A DNA stretch of 64,000 bases from Aphelocoma coerulescens (lineage: Eukaryota; Chordata; Aves; Passeriformes; Corvidae): NCBI RefSeq assembly GCF_041296385.1, contig NC_091020.1, forward strand, positions 25,332,501-25,396,500, read 5' to 3'. The notes under the pieces are model-generated. The model had not been told where the DNA came from. It made no database searches and was given only the letters and a program-made list of their open reading frames with translations. Positions 1 to 10,590 of this stretch are shown in pieces (the first letter of the stretch is position 1; every line of letters starts with the position of its first letter). Made by a program: the position numbers and the translations under genes.

Positions 1-2187
1 CCAAGCAGAGCTGAGGCGGGTGATGTAAAGGCAGCAACACTAAAACAGACAGTGAAATTGGTGCCTGTAGCTCGCTGTGTTTGGCAGGTGAATAGAGTCT
101 TTCACAGTCTTTGTTTCCTGGGACAGAGTTGTGTGATGGTGTTAGCTGCTGGCCGGTCCAAGCGTGTTGTACTGAGGCCAATCTTCAGGCAAGATTTTGG
201 CTGCTGATGGACAGAGGAACGGGTGACTCCTTTGTACCTGTGTGTGGGAGGGTTGGAGGCTTGGATTGAACAGATGCTGAGCAGGGAGAGATGAGGTAAG
301 TGGTTCACTTTTCCATGCATTTAAACTAATTTCTTTCCTTGTCCTGTTGTTTTTGTTGCTTTTTGTTTGTTTCAGAAGAAGAGGGCTCTCCTTTGCTCTG
401 TGGACAAATGACTTCAGCTGCACACAAACCCAGGGACTTTTAGGTGTCCATTGCCAAGGCTTTGCAGAGCTGTGTGATGTGGGGACAGGCAAACACACTC
501 CAACAAAACACTGATTTCACCAGTACTGATTATCACCAGTGATACTCCTTCTGTCTTTATATCCCCAGCCCCAGTGCATGTTATGACCTGGGACACATGG
601 AAATCCTTTTCCCTGGACCCAAAGGGCATATTTTAGTTAGAAAGAATGTAATGGCATTGCTGAAAGGACAGAGAAAGGGAGATCTTTCCCTGACTTGCCA
701 TATATTTTGTCTCAGCTGTGAGAAACAGGAGGCAGTCCTTTTAGTTTGGGTTAACCAGTAAGAAGAAAGCCATGCTCTGCTTCTTTTGAATGTACTGTTT
801 TTGCCCTGGTTGGCCGTGGCATGAAGGAGGGGCCTGATTAATGAGAGAGGATGGCAACCCAGAAGGCAATGGCCAAGTTGTGTAATCTTTTGTGTCTGGG
901 TTATTAAAGCCACATACAGCAGTGGGGCAGGTTGTGAGGAGGGTGAACAAACTTTCAGTCGGATGTTGCATCAGCTGCTCTTGAATGTGCACTGCAGAAT
1001 TTGGGAAACAAGAGCTGGGAGAGGGAACTGAAATTCCTGGTGTGCATGCTGACCTCAGAGCAAAAGCATCTCTACGCAGAGCTTTGAGATTCCTCCATTG
1101 ATGTTTAGCACAGGCTTGAACCTTGTTATCACTCTCTTTGAGCTATTCTATGTAAAGTACCTTGATCTATTTAAGACATAGGTATTAGCATGATGTGGGC
1201 GTTTTTTTATGTCCTCTAATTCTAATAATGTCCTCCTAATTCTGAAGTGGAAGATCTGAAGTGTAATGTGAGAAGTGGTGCTGCAGGAATTACTCTCATC
1301 CTGTATGAATTTGCAGAAGTGAGTATATCTGGATAGCTGAGCCCTGTGGGTTTCTCCAAGGGGGATTTTTATGCTATCTGAGGTTTCCCCACTGCTCTCT
1401 TGTTGTAACCCCATGTTCACCACATGGCTAATGCAGTGAAAGTTAATGAAGTGAAACTTCTCTTGTAGTTTTGATCGTTGTGCTTACCTGTAAGGTTTGG
1501 CTTTTTTTTTTTTTTTTTTTTCTTTGTTGGGGGTGGGGTGGAGTGTTTAAGACTCCAAAAATCTGTTGTAAAGGAGTGTGACAGGAGACAGGATCTGTCC
1601 TGGGAAAGCAGAGCTGGCTCTGAGGCATGAGGGATCCCAAACAAATGATCCTTGGGCCTTGCTCCTGGGAGTTAGATGGGTTTTGCAGTTTCCCATGGAG
1701 AAATGGTTGTTTCCCCTCTACCTCAGCTGGTCCTACCACTGCTACTGCTCCAGGAGTTGTCCTTATGTTTTCTTGAAGGGGCTGGCTGGTCTCCCTAATT
1801 GTCACAGAAGAGAAATGGCACAGCCCATGACTGCTGACAGAAAAAGTCTCAGCTTGGGCAGTGGAGTTGCGTGGCCTGGGAAATGGAGCTCTTTAGCTTT
1901 ATCCCTGCCAGCTGGCATCTTTTCCACTGCTCCTTTTCTCTTTAGTGCCACAGATCCATAAAGCACACCAGCCTGTCCGTTGTCCCATAGCCTCTAATGC
2001 CTGGCATGAGCCCTCGAGTTGTAACCATGGTCTGGTGTGGCTGGAGGGTGTGAAACCAATTGGACACTGGGCTTTGATAGAGGTCGAGTCCCAGTGCCAA
2101 ATTCTTGTCCACTGCTTGGTGGCCCTCTAGATTGATTGTAGCATTCAAGTAGGGGGTGATGAGAGGACAAACAAGCCCAGTGTTTAT
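1..2187. other. Unique non-coding stretch
   Basis: I see no gene here. All open frames are short (about 130 codons at most) and none resembles a known protein. A good splice-donor-like site, ATGAG/GTAAGTGG, lies with its GT at 296-297, but no open plus-strand frame leads into it, so it could only belong to a non-coding exon. At about 1140-1195 the sequence has the layout of the tail of an ancient MIR/CORE-type SINE (TGTAAAGTACCTTGATCT followed by a GGTATTAGCAT-like end). This is too decayed to call firmly. Confidence 0.5.
1502..1521. repeat. T20 homopolymer tract
   Basis: This is an uninterrupted run of 20 T, followed by a G-rich strand (CTTTGTTGGGGGTGGGGTGG). On the minus strand it would be a poly-A tail. 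However, the sequence on its right side (the side a minus-strand retrocopy would occupy) has no recognisable gene-derived content, so I treat it as a simple microsatellite. Confidence 0.9.
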
Positions 2188-2265
2188 TCCAGAACTGTAG
2201 AGAATAGGGCTGGAAGGGACCATGGGGGCCATTTAACTTTCTTGTGCATTAGGTTTGTCCTAAAG
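2188..2265 (-). mobile_element. Old CR1-like LINE 3' scrap
   Basis: The segment contains AGAATAGGGCTGGAAGGGAC followed by a short run resembling the reverse complement of a CR1 3' tail, in which GGTTGGAAGGGACC-type wording is typical. It is isolated, short and diverged, and the rest of the element is not visible. An old CR1 end in reverse orientation is the best reading, but chance resemblance is possible. Confidence 0.35.
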
Positions 2266-3558
2266 CACCAGATGTATTTGAGATTAAATGTAGTCATGTT
2301 TGCCTAGAAAGAAGCTTGATGAGAGCCAGAATTTCATTGTTTGAAAGTAGACAGAGACCCAGATCTACTTTGCTGAAAAAGACAGACTATTTTAAAATAT
2401 GTTCTTGGAAGTCTAGGCAATCTTCTCAGTGCTGTACAATGTCTCAGTGTAAATTCAAAAATCAATTTCTTTTACACTAAACAATGCTTAAGCTGTTCAA
2501 ACCACTTGACAAACAAACAGCTGCAGCATCCACAGAAAGAGAACTTCTGGAAAGGACCATAGTGATTGCTGGGATACTTGTTTTTGATTAAATTAGAAAT
2601 ACACATATATTTTGCCCTCCTCCTTTCCTCCAGTGCTGAGATGGATCATGCAGGAAGCTCTGAACTTGTATTTTACATTCTTGTGCCTACCTCTGAACCC
2701 ATCAAATATAAATATTTGAAAGTTTGACTTCAACTGCTCCCCGTGGTTTCTAGATTTCCAGATGAAATGCTAAACTGCCTAAAAGAGGAACCTGAAGATG
2801 AAACAAACTCAGCAGTAACAAAGCAGACCTGAAGACTGCATATTTTGGTAATTGATAAAAGCGCCACCTTTTCAGACCCTTCATAAAAGAAAGAATCTGT
2901 ATATTAAAGCTCCAGATTATCTGGCCAGACTCTGTAGCCATAGAAATCAAAGGCAAACTGTCATTTCTCCTTCTGTTTCCCTCTCTTCTCTGGGTGGCAA
3001 ACTTGTCTTCAATAAGTTTTTTTTTTTAATGGGAACGTAGAAGGAAATCCTGGAAAACAGATAGAGGTTAATATTCTTAATTTGCAACAGAAAAGGCAGG
3101 GGCAGAAAGCAAGATATTTAGCCCGTGTAAGGCTGAGTAATCTGCAGGCAGCATGGTGATGGTTTGTCAAGACACTGGGAAAGTGGCTCTTAATCCTCAC
3201 CGTTTGGCTTGTGTCTCTTTTCCTTGTGCAAGAACCCTGCATCCCTGCATAAATCAACTCCATCCTCTTTGTAGAGGATAATTTTTGTGAGGGCCATGGT
3301 TATATTAATTTTTAACATGCAGTATGGTTTTACCCACAGGCCAAATCCATGCTAAGAGGCAGGGTCTGCTTTAGTCAGGGCATTTTGAAAGCCCTGTTGC
3401 TGCATATGTCTATCTATACAAGTGTTTGGGAGGAGTTTTCTGTTATTTCTATGATCTTGCTGGTCTGTAGCCGCATGGGATGTCCTGCTCTGCATCCAAA
3501 GGGGACAGTATCCCTGTGGGACTGGCTGATTGGGACAGCCAGGTACCTACACTGCACA
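2266..3558. other. Unique non-coding stretch
   Basis: No gene or mobile element is recognised. Overlapping short frames exist on both strands at 3349-3815, which reflects a locally GC-richer, stop-poor composition rather than a protein signal. The right edge of this interval is where the first copy of the direct duplication begins. Confidence 0.5.
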
Positions 3559-3998
3559 CACAACAACATGCCTCGCTCACAGCCCACACTGTGGGAAATT
3601 TCAGGATACTTTTGTGCCTTCTCTGCTCTGGGGCTGGCCAGAGGGCTGTCCGTCCTTCTGTGCATTCAGAGCAACCTTTCTGGCTGAGCTTGGCTGTGGT
3701 AGAGGACTGGATCACCGTGGGAGACCCAGACCCTGTGCCACAGCTCAGCACAGCAGTGCCTGATGCCTGCAAAAGGCAAACATTGTCTGGTTGTGTATTA
3801 TGTGATGGTGTATAGCCCCCAAAAGCTTATTCTTTTTGTCAGCTCTTTTTTCCCTTCTGGATTTTAAGTTTCTGCTGCTACTTAACTTTGTAAAGTAATG
3901 AATGACAAAAATTGTGTTCTTCGAAATTCATGCCTGAGGCTGGGGCTTTTTCTAAGTAGTTTTGACTCTTCAGAGGAAAGCTACAACTAAGCAAAAAT
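3559..3998 (+). repeat. Direct duplication, copy 1
   Basis: This is the first of two direct copies, the second being at 4527-4950. By eye the copies differ at roughly 11 positions in about 410 aligned bases, plus three indels: 4 bp (TTTG) present only in copy 2, about 20 bp present only in copy 1 near 3700, and a 1-bp change. Both start at CACAACAACATGCCTC and both end at ACTAAGCAAAAAT. The flanks outside the copies do not match each other. The ends are not TG...CA and no target duplication is seen, so these are unlikely to be retroviral LTRs. No coding sequence is recognised inside. Confidence 0.92.
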
Positions 3999-4166
3999 CC
4001 CTCATTTTCCCCCATTCCATATTACAGAAAAAATCTAGTCCGGGTTTTCCTCCATTCCGCATTACAGGAAAAATCCCATCCGGGTTTTCTCCCATTCCGT
4101 ATTCCGGGAAAAATCCCGTCCGGGTTTTCCCCCATTCCGTACTCCGGGAAAAATCCAGTCCGGGTT
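3993..4166 (+). repeat. 40-bp CpG-rich minisatellite
   Basis: About 4.3 tandem units with a 40-bp period: a shortened first unit at 3993-4028, full units at 4029-4068, 4069-4108 and 4109-4148, and a partial unit at 4149-4166. Each full unit starts with AAAAATC, continues with TCCGGG, then TTTTC plus a C-run, CATTCCG and a closing TTCCGGG or TTACAGG. A/T clusters and G/C clusters thus alternate about every ten bases. CpG content rises from left to right: the first unit has CATTCCATATTACAG where later ones have CCGTATTCCGGG. The array overlaps the AAAAAT at the end of duplication copy 1. Confidence 0.93.
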
Positions 4167-4526
4167 GGCAAATCTTGGCAAAGATTAATTCCTTGGAGTG
4201 TATTCTATGTAAGAACATGGCATATCTATCATAAAGAAAGATGAATCTTTCATCATAACACCTATCTTCACTAAGGTACAAGAAAGGCAGGGAAACTGAT
4301 TTTCTCTGTAAACATTTCAATGCATAAAAGATTAAAATAATAGATTAGGAGATGTACCGAAAGCAGCTTCAATTTACTTTGGGTTGTGGTTGGTTTGGTT
4401 GATGTTGGTATTTTCCATTAGCTTGCATTCCACTGCTGTGTTATAATAATATACACAATCAATGATTATTCAAGATAATAAAGGATAGGGACACTTTTTT
4501 GGAAGTACTTTTGAAAGTGTTGAAAG
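4167..4526. other. Unique spacer between duplicate copies
   Basis: This AT-rich single-copy sequence lies between the minisatellite and the second duplicate copy. It matches neither the left flank of copy 1 nor the right flank of copy 2 by eye. I recognise no gene and no repeat in it. Confidence 0.6.
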
Positions 4527-4950
4527 CACAACAACATGCCTCACTCACGGCCCACACTGTTTGTGGGAAATTTCAGGATACTTTTGTGCCTTCTCTGCTC
4601 TGGGGCTGGCCAGAGGGCTGTCCATCCTTCTGTGAAATTCAGAGCAACCTTTCTGGCTGAGCATGGCCGTGGGAGACCCAGACCCTGTGCCACAGCTCAG
4701 CACAGCAGTGCCTGATGCCTGCAAAAGGCAAACATTGTCTGGTTGTGTATTATGTGATGATGTATAGCCCCCAAAAGCTTATTCTTTTTGTCAGCTCTTT
4801 TTTCCCTTCTGGGTTTTAACTTTCTGCTGCTACTTAACTTTGTAAAGTAATGAATGACAAAAATTGTGTTCTTCGAAATTCATGCCTGAGGCTGGGGCTT
4901 TTTCTAAGTAGTTTTGACTCTTCAGAGGGAAGCTACTACTAAGCAAAAAT
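4527..4950 (+). repeat. Direct duplication, copy 2
   Basis: This is the second copy of the sequence at 3559-3998, offset by 968 bp at the left end and in the same orientation. It lacks about 20 bp around the GGATCACCGTGGGAGA region of copy 1 and carries a 4-bp TTTG insertion near its start. At its right end, just after GCAAAAAT, it runs into single-copy sequence (TACCATAATTAACG). Copy 1 runs into the minisatellite at the same point. Confidence 0.92.
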
Positions 4951-7900
4951 TACCATAATTAACGATAGTAAACTGCCTGCCATTTGATGTCTGAGACTTA
5001 AAAGCTTCTGTTGGGATCCAGACGGTTTCTGAAAGCAAGGCCTCAGTGGCCTAATTAAAAAAGAAAGAGGGGGGGGAGTAGGAAAGACTGGTGATAAATC
5101 TGAATAAGTCACAATGAGCTGACAAGTGGAAAGGTAGGTTCAGCCTGACTTCTTGGTTCAAAAATATAGCCTGGGAAGTCTTGCCCCATCAGGCTTTTCC
5201 TCTGAAGCAAATGGTCCCCTGTTGCTCTGGAGCCACTTCAGTGGAAAGGAATTTTGGATCAGTGTTTCTCTGAGCGTGCAAAGTAGAGACATCCCTTTTA
5301 AGACTTCCAGTCTTGGGAAAACACATCAGACTTTGAGTAAGTTCACCCGGAGGCAGCAGCAGCCCTTGTGATGAATGTGGGCAGCACAAATATTTGTATA
5401 GCAATTAACTGCGCAGTGCAGTGATAATAACGCAAATATGTTTTTAGTGGTATTGCTTATAGCAGTTTAAATTGGGGCTGTAAATACATTGGTTTCCTGG
5501 GGAATGGGTATTCACACCAGCAGAAGTCTCTCTCTGAGCTTTTAAGCTGTTATGATGCTACTGCCTCTGTGGAGTCCAGATTCAAAGAATCATAGAATAC
5601 GATAGAAGGTGCAGTGCTGGTCACACAGGGACACCTGCAGAGGTCAGGCATGGAAGGCTCTTCCCTCGCTCTTCTGCGTGCTCAGACTGCTTCTCTGCCC
5701 AGTGAAATGGGAGGAGTGAGCCGTCTTTTTATCATCTTCTGGGAGAAGCCTGGAAAAGGAGTTCGTGTGGTCATGTTGCTCATGGACAGCAACCTCTGGA
5801 AGTGACAGTGGTGGGTTCCTGTTGCTTTCTAGGTGCTTTCCAAGGGCTCTGACTGGTGCAATCAATTTGTGTTCAGGTGTTGGAGGGTACTTTCCTGTAA
5901 ATACAGAAACTTGTGGATCATATCCTGACTCACAGCACCACAGGGCAAATACCAGCCACATCCTGGTGCTGTCTGTGTGTGGTGGGAAGGATCCCTCAAG
6001 GCCATGAATTGCAGTGTCACTACAGCAACATTTTGTATTGTCCTCGAGGTTGTGGCCAGCTTCCCAGCATGGTGCCATTGGACAAGCTTTGCTGCTGGGG
6101 TATTTGCTGCTGAGATTTGGCAGTGCTGTACAGCTGGAGCATGGGTGCATGTCTGGCTGTTTTGCAGGCCAAGTGAATCACAGTGGGAATTGCTACCAAA
6201 ACCAAGGGTGTTCCATGGCTGAGGACCTCATGGTACCTGCTCATACTGCTGTGCACAGAGGGAGCACATGTACAGGCTCTGGCCTCAGGCTGTGTCCAGG
6301 CTGAGCCCAGCCTGAGCTAAGGGTGATGACCTCTCATGGATGAATGGAGCGAGCTCTTGAGTGGGATAGCACTACCCAAAGGGGCAGTCAGGATGTAGGT
6401 GCCCTTCTTAGCTTCTGCACCTTGCACCTGCAGGGTTTGCTGTGACTCTGCCATGTCACACTTGTGAGAGGGAAGCTGACACAGGTGAGATGTGTCTTCC
6501 AGGCTGAGCTCTACCTCGAACTCCTCTCACAGCCTCTTTCACTGCTGCTGCACGCAGAGATTCCAGGAGACACGTGGGGCATTTAGAACCTCACAACTTC
6601 TGACTAAAATAAAGTAAGGAGCAAAGAGAACTGCTTGAAGGAGTTTGCACTTCTGAAAGAATAATTAGACTTTGCCCTTGAGGAGAAAGGGCACTGGGCT
6701 GCAGCTGCCTACTCACTCAGATGAAGGTTAGTTGTTTCCCTAAGCCTTTTAATGAAAGTGATGGAGCTCACCTTTCTCAAAGCCCTGATGCAATGATGCT
6801 TTTCCTGACTGTCCCTTTTGGCATTTTGGGTGGTAGGAGAAGTAATTTATTTTCCTTCTGATGTTGACTCATGCCCAGTTGTATCTCTCTGATGTACAAG
6901 CGAGTATTTGAGTTTGGCTCCATGAATCCTGCTGTTCTCCCTAAGTCCACAAATAAGGCTGTAACCATGGCAATTCTGTGCTGCTCAGACAAACCATCAG
7001 TGTGGAATACTCTTGGCCTAACATCCCTAAAGGGAAAAGCAAAGCTTTCCTTGCTCTGAGAGCTCAAAGCAGAGAAGAAGGAAGGAGCCAGGAAGGGCTA
7101 CTGGCCACTGTTTGGTTTTTTCTGCAGGGTCTAGGCCAGACCTGAGGGCAGCCCTAGTGGGTCAGAGCAGAGATCAGCACGGTGCTGTCACAGCACAAGC
7201 ACTTGTGCAAGAAGAGTGATCTATTCTCCTCACTGCTGTGCTGTGCTTCTGGTGATCTCAGAGGCTTCCAGAACCAGACATCATGTCTCCTCCATTTATC
7301 TATATACTAAAAGGCACAGGTGATGTTATGGCTTCTTTAAGGCTCCATAAGTGCAGTGTGATTCCACTTACTAAAACAGGATCACCTCAGCAGTCCTTTC
7401 CCATGCTGTTACCATTACAGATGTCATAGCTGCATCCTGACAAACTTCCTCAAGGCAAACTCCAAGCACAAATGAGAAAAAGCTACTCTTCTGGCCAGTA
7501 GAGCCAAGGTATCCAGCAACTAGAATAAACTAGACCAGTGAAAATATGATTTCTTATATCCTGTGGACTATAGGAGAGAAATCACCTATTTGTCTAATAC
7601 AAAGAAGTGTAGTGAGATGTTCCATGTTTAATGGAGGGTATAGTTTAGTGGAGCTGGGCTGATCCAATGTCTTCCAGATCCTGGATTTTTTCACTTTCCA
7701 TTTGTATATCTTTAGTGGTAGAGCTATTGTCAGCTTTGATTTTGGTTTTGCTAAGTCAGCTCCTGCTGAGATGATTTAACTCACTAAGTTGGCACAAAAA
7801 CAAACTTGGCCAAAAGTTTTCCCCCATCACAGAATAAAGGAAGCATATTCTGTCAGAGTAGTGAGCAGAACTGCCTCTATGGAGGGTCTGGCACAAGGAC

Positions 7901-10444
7901 ATGGGAGGACAGCTGATAATCAGGTTGGGGGAAGAAAGGAAGAGGGGTAGGAAGACCAGGACTAACTTTTCTGCTGTTAAAAAAAAACTTTAAAAAATAG
8001 TCTTGTATGCAGCTGAAAGATGCCATATGGAGATGCCATTAGCTGTGACACCTGGCATTGTGGGAGATCAATCCTGTCCACAGATTTTCAGCCACAGTGG
8101 TTGGGTCACACAGTCTGTGTTAAATGCAGTGCAAAAGCCCAGCATGAGGACAGTGTAGTTTCTTTCTGGGAAATGGATGGGCTTGGAGTTATGAATGGTT
8201 TTGTCTTTCTCCCAGAAAGCCTCTACAAGATTGTTTACATGGTTGTGCCTTTAACCTAATTATTCAGCAGAAGCCCACATGGAACTGCAGTGTATCCTAG
8301 CAGAAGCAGAGGCACTGCTGGGTAGACCTATTTTACCTCCCTAAATAGCATTAGACGTGGCAAAGAAAGCAGCTGTCTAAGCTACAGTTGTTACATGCTG
8401 TTTTCCCACCTCCTACCTACCCTTTGAGATGATAATGTCTGCAAAACGCAGCAGTATATGTACAGTATTTATGTGCTATAAATTGTGGCACTTACTGTGA
8501 AGTGCACTGTGGAGCTGGAGCTCCCTTTTCTTGTTCTCTGTCTATTTGGGACATGTATTGCCTTTCTTGGTGGAAAGGCAGGGCAGCAGCGTACACCTGC
8601 AGAAGAAATTTCTCCCAGGAAGTCAGATGTGGGTCTAGATCCAGTTACAAGTGACTTGGTAGCTGGAGAAAGTGCTTTGGGGTAGTGGTAGCAACCACTG
8701 GAAGTTTGTTACGGCCCTGGATCCTGGACATCTGGGGAGTCATAGAGGAAGAAGAGATTCACTGTACTTGTTGGTAATCCTAGGGTGATTTGGGCATTTT
8801 CCCCTAAGGATCTCGTTGTTGGAGGGAATTGGATATGGAAAAGACCATGGTTCTTGCTTTCTCCTACCACCTGCTGGGGATTGAATAAATTTCTGTGGCT
8901 TTTAGTCATGCAATGGTCTCAGGCTGCCCAGCATATTAAGGGGCAGTGTCACGAGCCCTCGCAGATGTCTGTGTGTGATCTTGCAGGTGAGATCTTGTGT
9001 GGGCCTGTCTGTCAGACCCAAACTGCACACAGAGGTGGAAATGTGGTTACCACAGGCTCCATACACAGGCAGTGTTGGAAAAGGGCCATACCTTCAGCAC
9101 CTCCAGATTGAGCACCTGGACCTGAGTGGCCCTCATGTGACTGCTCCGTAGAGCAGTGTCAGGAGTCCCTGCACATGCAGTGCTTACCCTGTGCCTTGCC
9201 TTGGAAGAGGATCTGTCTTGGGCTTCATGCCAGAAATGCCCAACTGCAGCACTAATACAACATAAACTTCAGGTTATTGATGTCAACTGGCTGAAATGTC
9301 ACCAAATTTGAAATTTCAGGAACCAGGTGCTGGGCTGCCTTCTCCACAATACTATGCCAAAGCACCTGCTTCTGAGCACCATTCCTGCCCTTCCTGAGCA
9401 TCTCGTGCCAAACACCATGCTGTCTGCAGTTCCTGCAGCAGATCCCTAAGGCACACACTGTGTGTGGATATGTCCTGACATCTCCTCTTCCTCCTCTTCT
9501 AGATTTATGCAAGTCCCTACTCATCTTTTCTCACACTGCTCCTCCTTTCAGCAGCTGAGACAGCAGAGTGAGAGGTTTGTGAACTCTGGCTGAACTGATG
9601 GGATCTCTTCATAACACTCCACATTTCCGCAATTAGTTGTTGGAGTTTTTTTAATCTAATTTTATTTATTTTTAACAGGCACTGCTCCTAGATTTACTGG
9701 GCTGAATGCAATTGCTTAGCTTCATTATTCTGTTGCAATAGGTCTGCTGGCAAGTTTATTAAGCCATAAGGGATGAAAGGCAGCAAGTTTCTACTTGGTT
9801 ATATTGTGTGTTGTGTAGTGTTGATAAGGCACAAGGTCAAAGGCTCACAACTTTAATCACTAGAGAAAAACACCCTGGAGAGACAGGATCTTATTGGTAT
9901 AATGACATGAAAGTGAGTCATGAAAAAGGAACTGCTATCAAAACTACCCATTCCTCTTTGCCTGGAGAAACTGATGCTTGGCAGAGATCATTTGTAGAAT
10001 TGCTCTAATGTCACATCTATGGCCATCTTCCTCTCAGAGATTATGGGCCAGGTGTGAACTTGAAATGGAAACCCCCCAAGCCAGCTCCTTTCTATATCTG
10101 CTAGCCAGAGAGAGCTCCAGTTTTGTTGATGAAATTCATGTTAAGGGGCTTCCTCTTCTTGCAGAAACCCTGGAGCTTTCTGTGTGTGCAGGGAACTGGT
10201 CAGATCTTGTGGAGTCTGGCATGCTGCTGCTGGTGGCCCTGCCAGTGTGGCTGTGGCTTCACCCTGTGGTGCTGCTCTTCTCTCCTGCCAAGATGCCACT
10301 GGTGTCCTGCATGATTGTAAAGAAGCATCATCATCCTTGGGCCCGACTGTAGCTGCAGCCACACGTTGTGCATGGGGACCCTGCTTTCCCTAAGCAAGCA
10401 GGTCATGGAATGCTGTCTCTCATTTTTTCTTATCTTTGTGTACT
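4951..10444. other. Unique non-coding stretch
   Basis: No gene is recognised in these 5.5 kb. The longest frame (168 codons, minus strand, 5644-6150) is rich in Ser, Pro, His and Cys and has no domain-like pattern. A short AATCATAGAATAC at about 5585-5600 recalls the terminal repeat of CR1 LINEs but is too small to call alone. At 6777-7067 both strands are open; see the findings. The stretch also holds the hairpin at 8162-8219. Confidence 0.5.
8162..8219. repeat. Inverted repeat, 10-bp perfect arms
   Basis: CTTTCTGGGA (8162-8171) is repeated as its reverse complement TCCCAGAAAG (8210-8219) across a 38-base spacer. Such arms can fold as a stem-loop in RNA, but the loop is long and I see no microRNA-like extended pairing beyond the ten bases. 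Confidence 0.6.
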
Positions 10445-10590
10445 GGTGTGAAAGCAAACTTTCAGATTTTTGCTCATGTGTCTACTTTGTCACTGGTCAT
10501 CACTATGATCTTTGGCAAGCCATGTCACTGGTACCAGTTTCCCAGCCTTACACACACCCTGTATATCTGGGCTAATAGTACATCATAACA
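10445..10590 (+). mobile_element. Decayed MIR-like SINE fragment
   Basis: The stretch TCTTTGGCAAGCCATGTCAC, then CAGTTTCCCAGCC and TATCTGGGCTAATAGTAC, follows the order of the MIR consensus (CTTGGGCAAGTCACTT, CAGTTTCCCCATCTG, TAAAATGGGGATAATAGTACC) on the plus strand. MIR elements are ancient amniote SINEs, normally found at this level of decay. The match is by eye and gapped. Confidence 0.4.

Noticed and set aside
1502..1521. Poly-A tail of a processed pseudogene (minus strand)
   Set aside because: No gene-like sequence, target duplication or upstream polyadenylation signal is seen on the side where the retrocopy should lie.
3962..4320. Repetitive protein encoded by the 40-bp array
   Set aside because: The 40-bp period shifts frame in every unit. 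The open frames on both strands result from stop-poor GC-rich units.
3559..4950. Two LTRs of one small retroelement
   Set aside because: The copies lack TG...CA ends, primer-binding and polypurine tracts, and only 528 bp lie between them, including a minisatellite. A direct duplication explains the data better.
5644..6150. 168-codon minus-strand frame
   Set aside because: The composition is Ser/Pro/His/Cys-rich with no repeated or conserved-looking motif and no splice or promoter context, and overlapping plus-strand frames are equally open.
8162..8219. microRNA precursor
   Set aside because: Pairing stops after ten bases and the loop is 38 bases, unlike a microRNA hairpin with about 22 paired positions.
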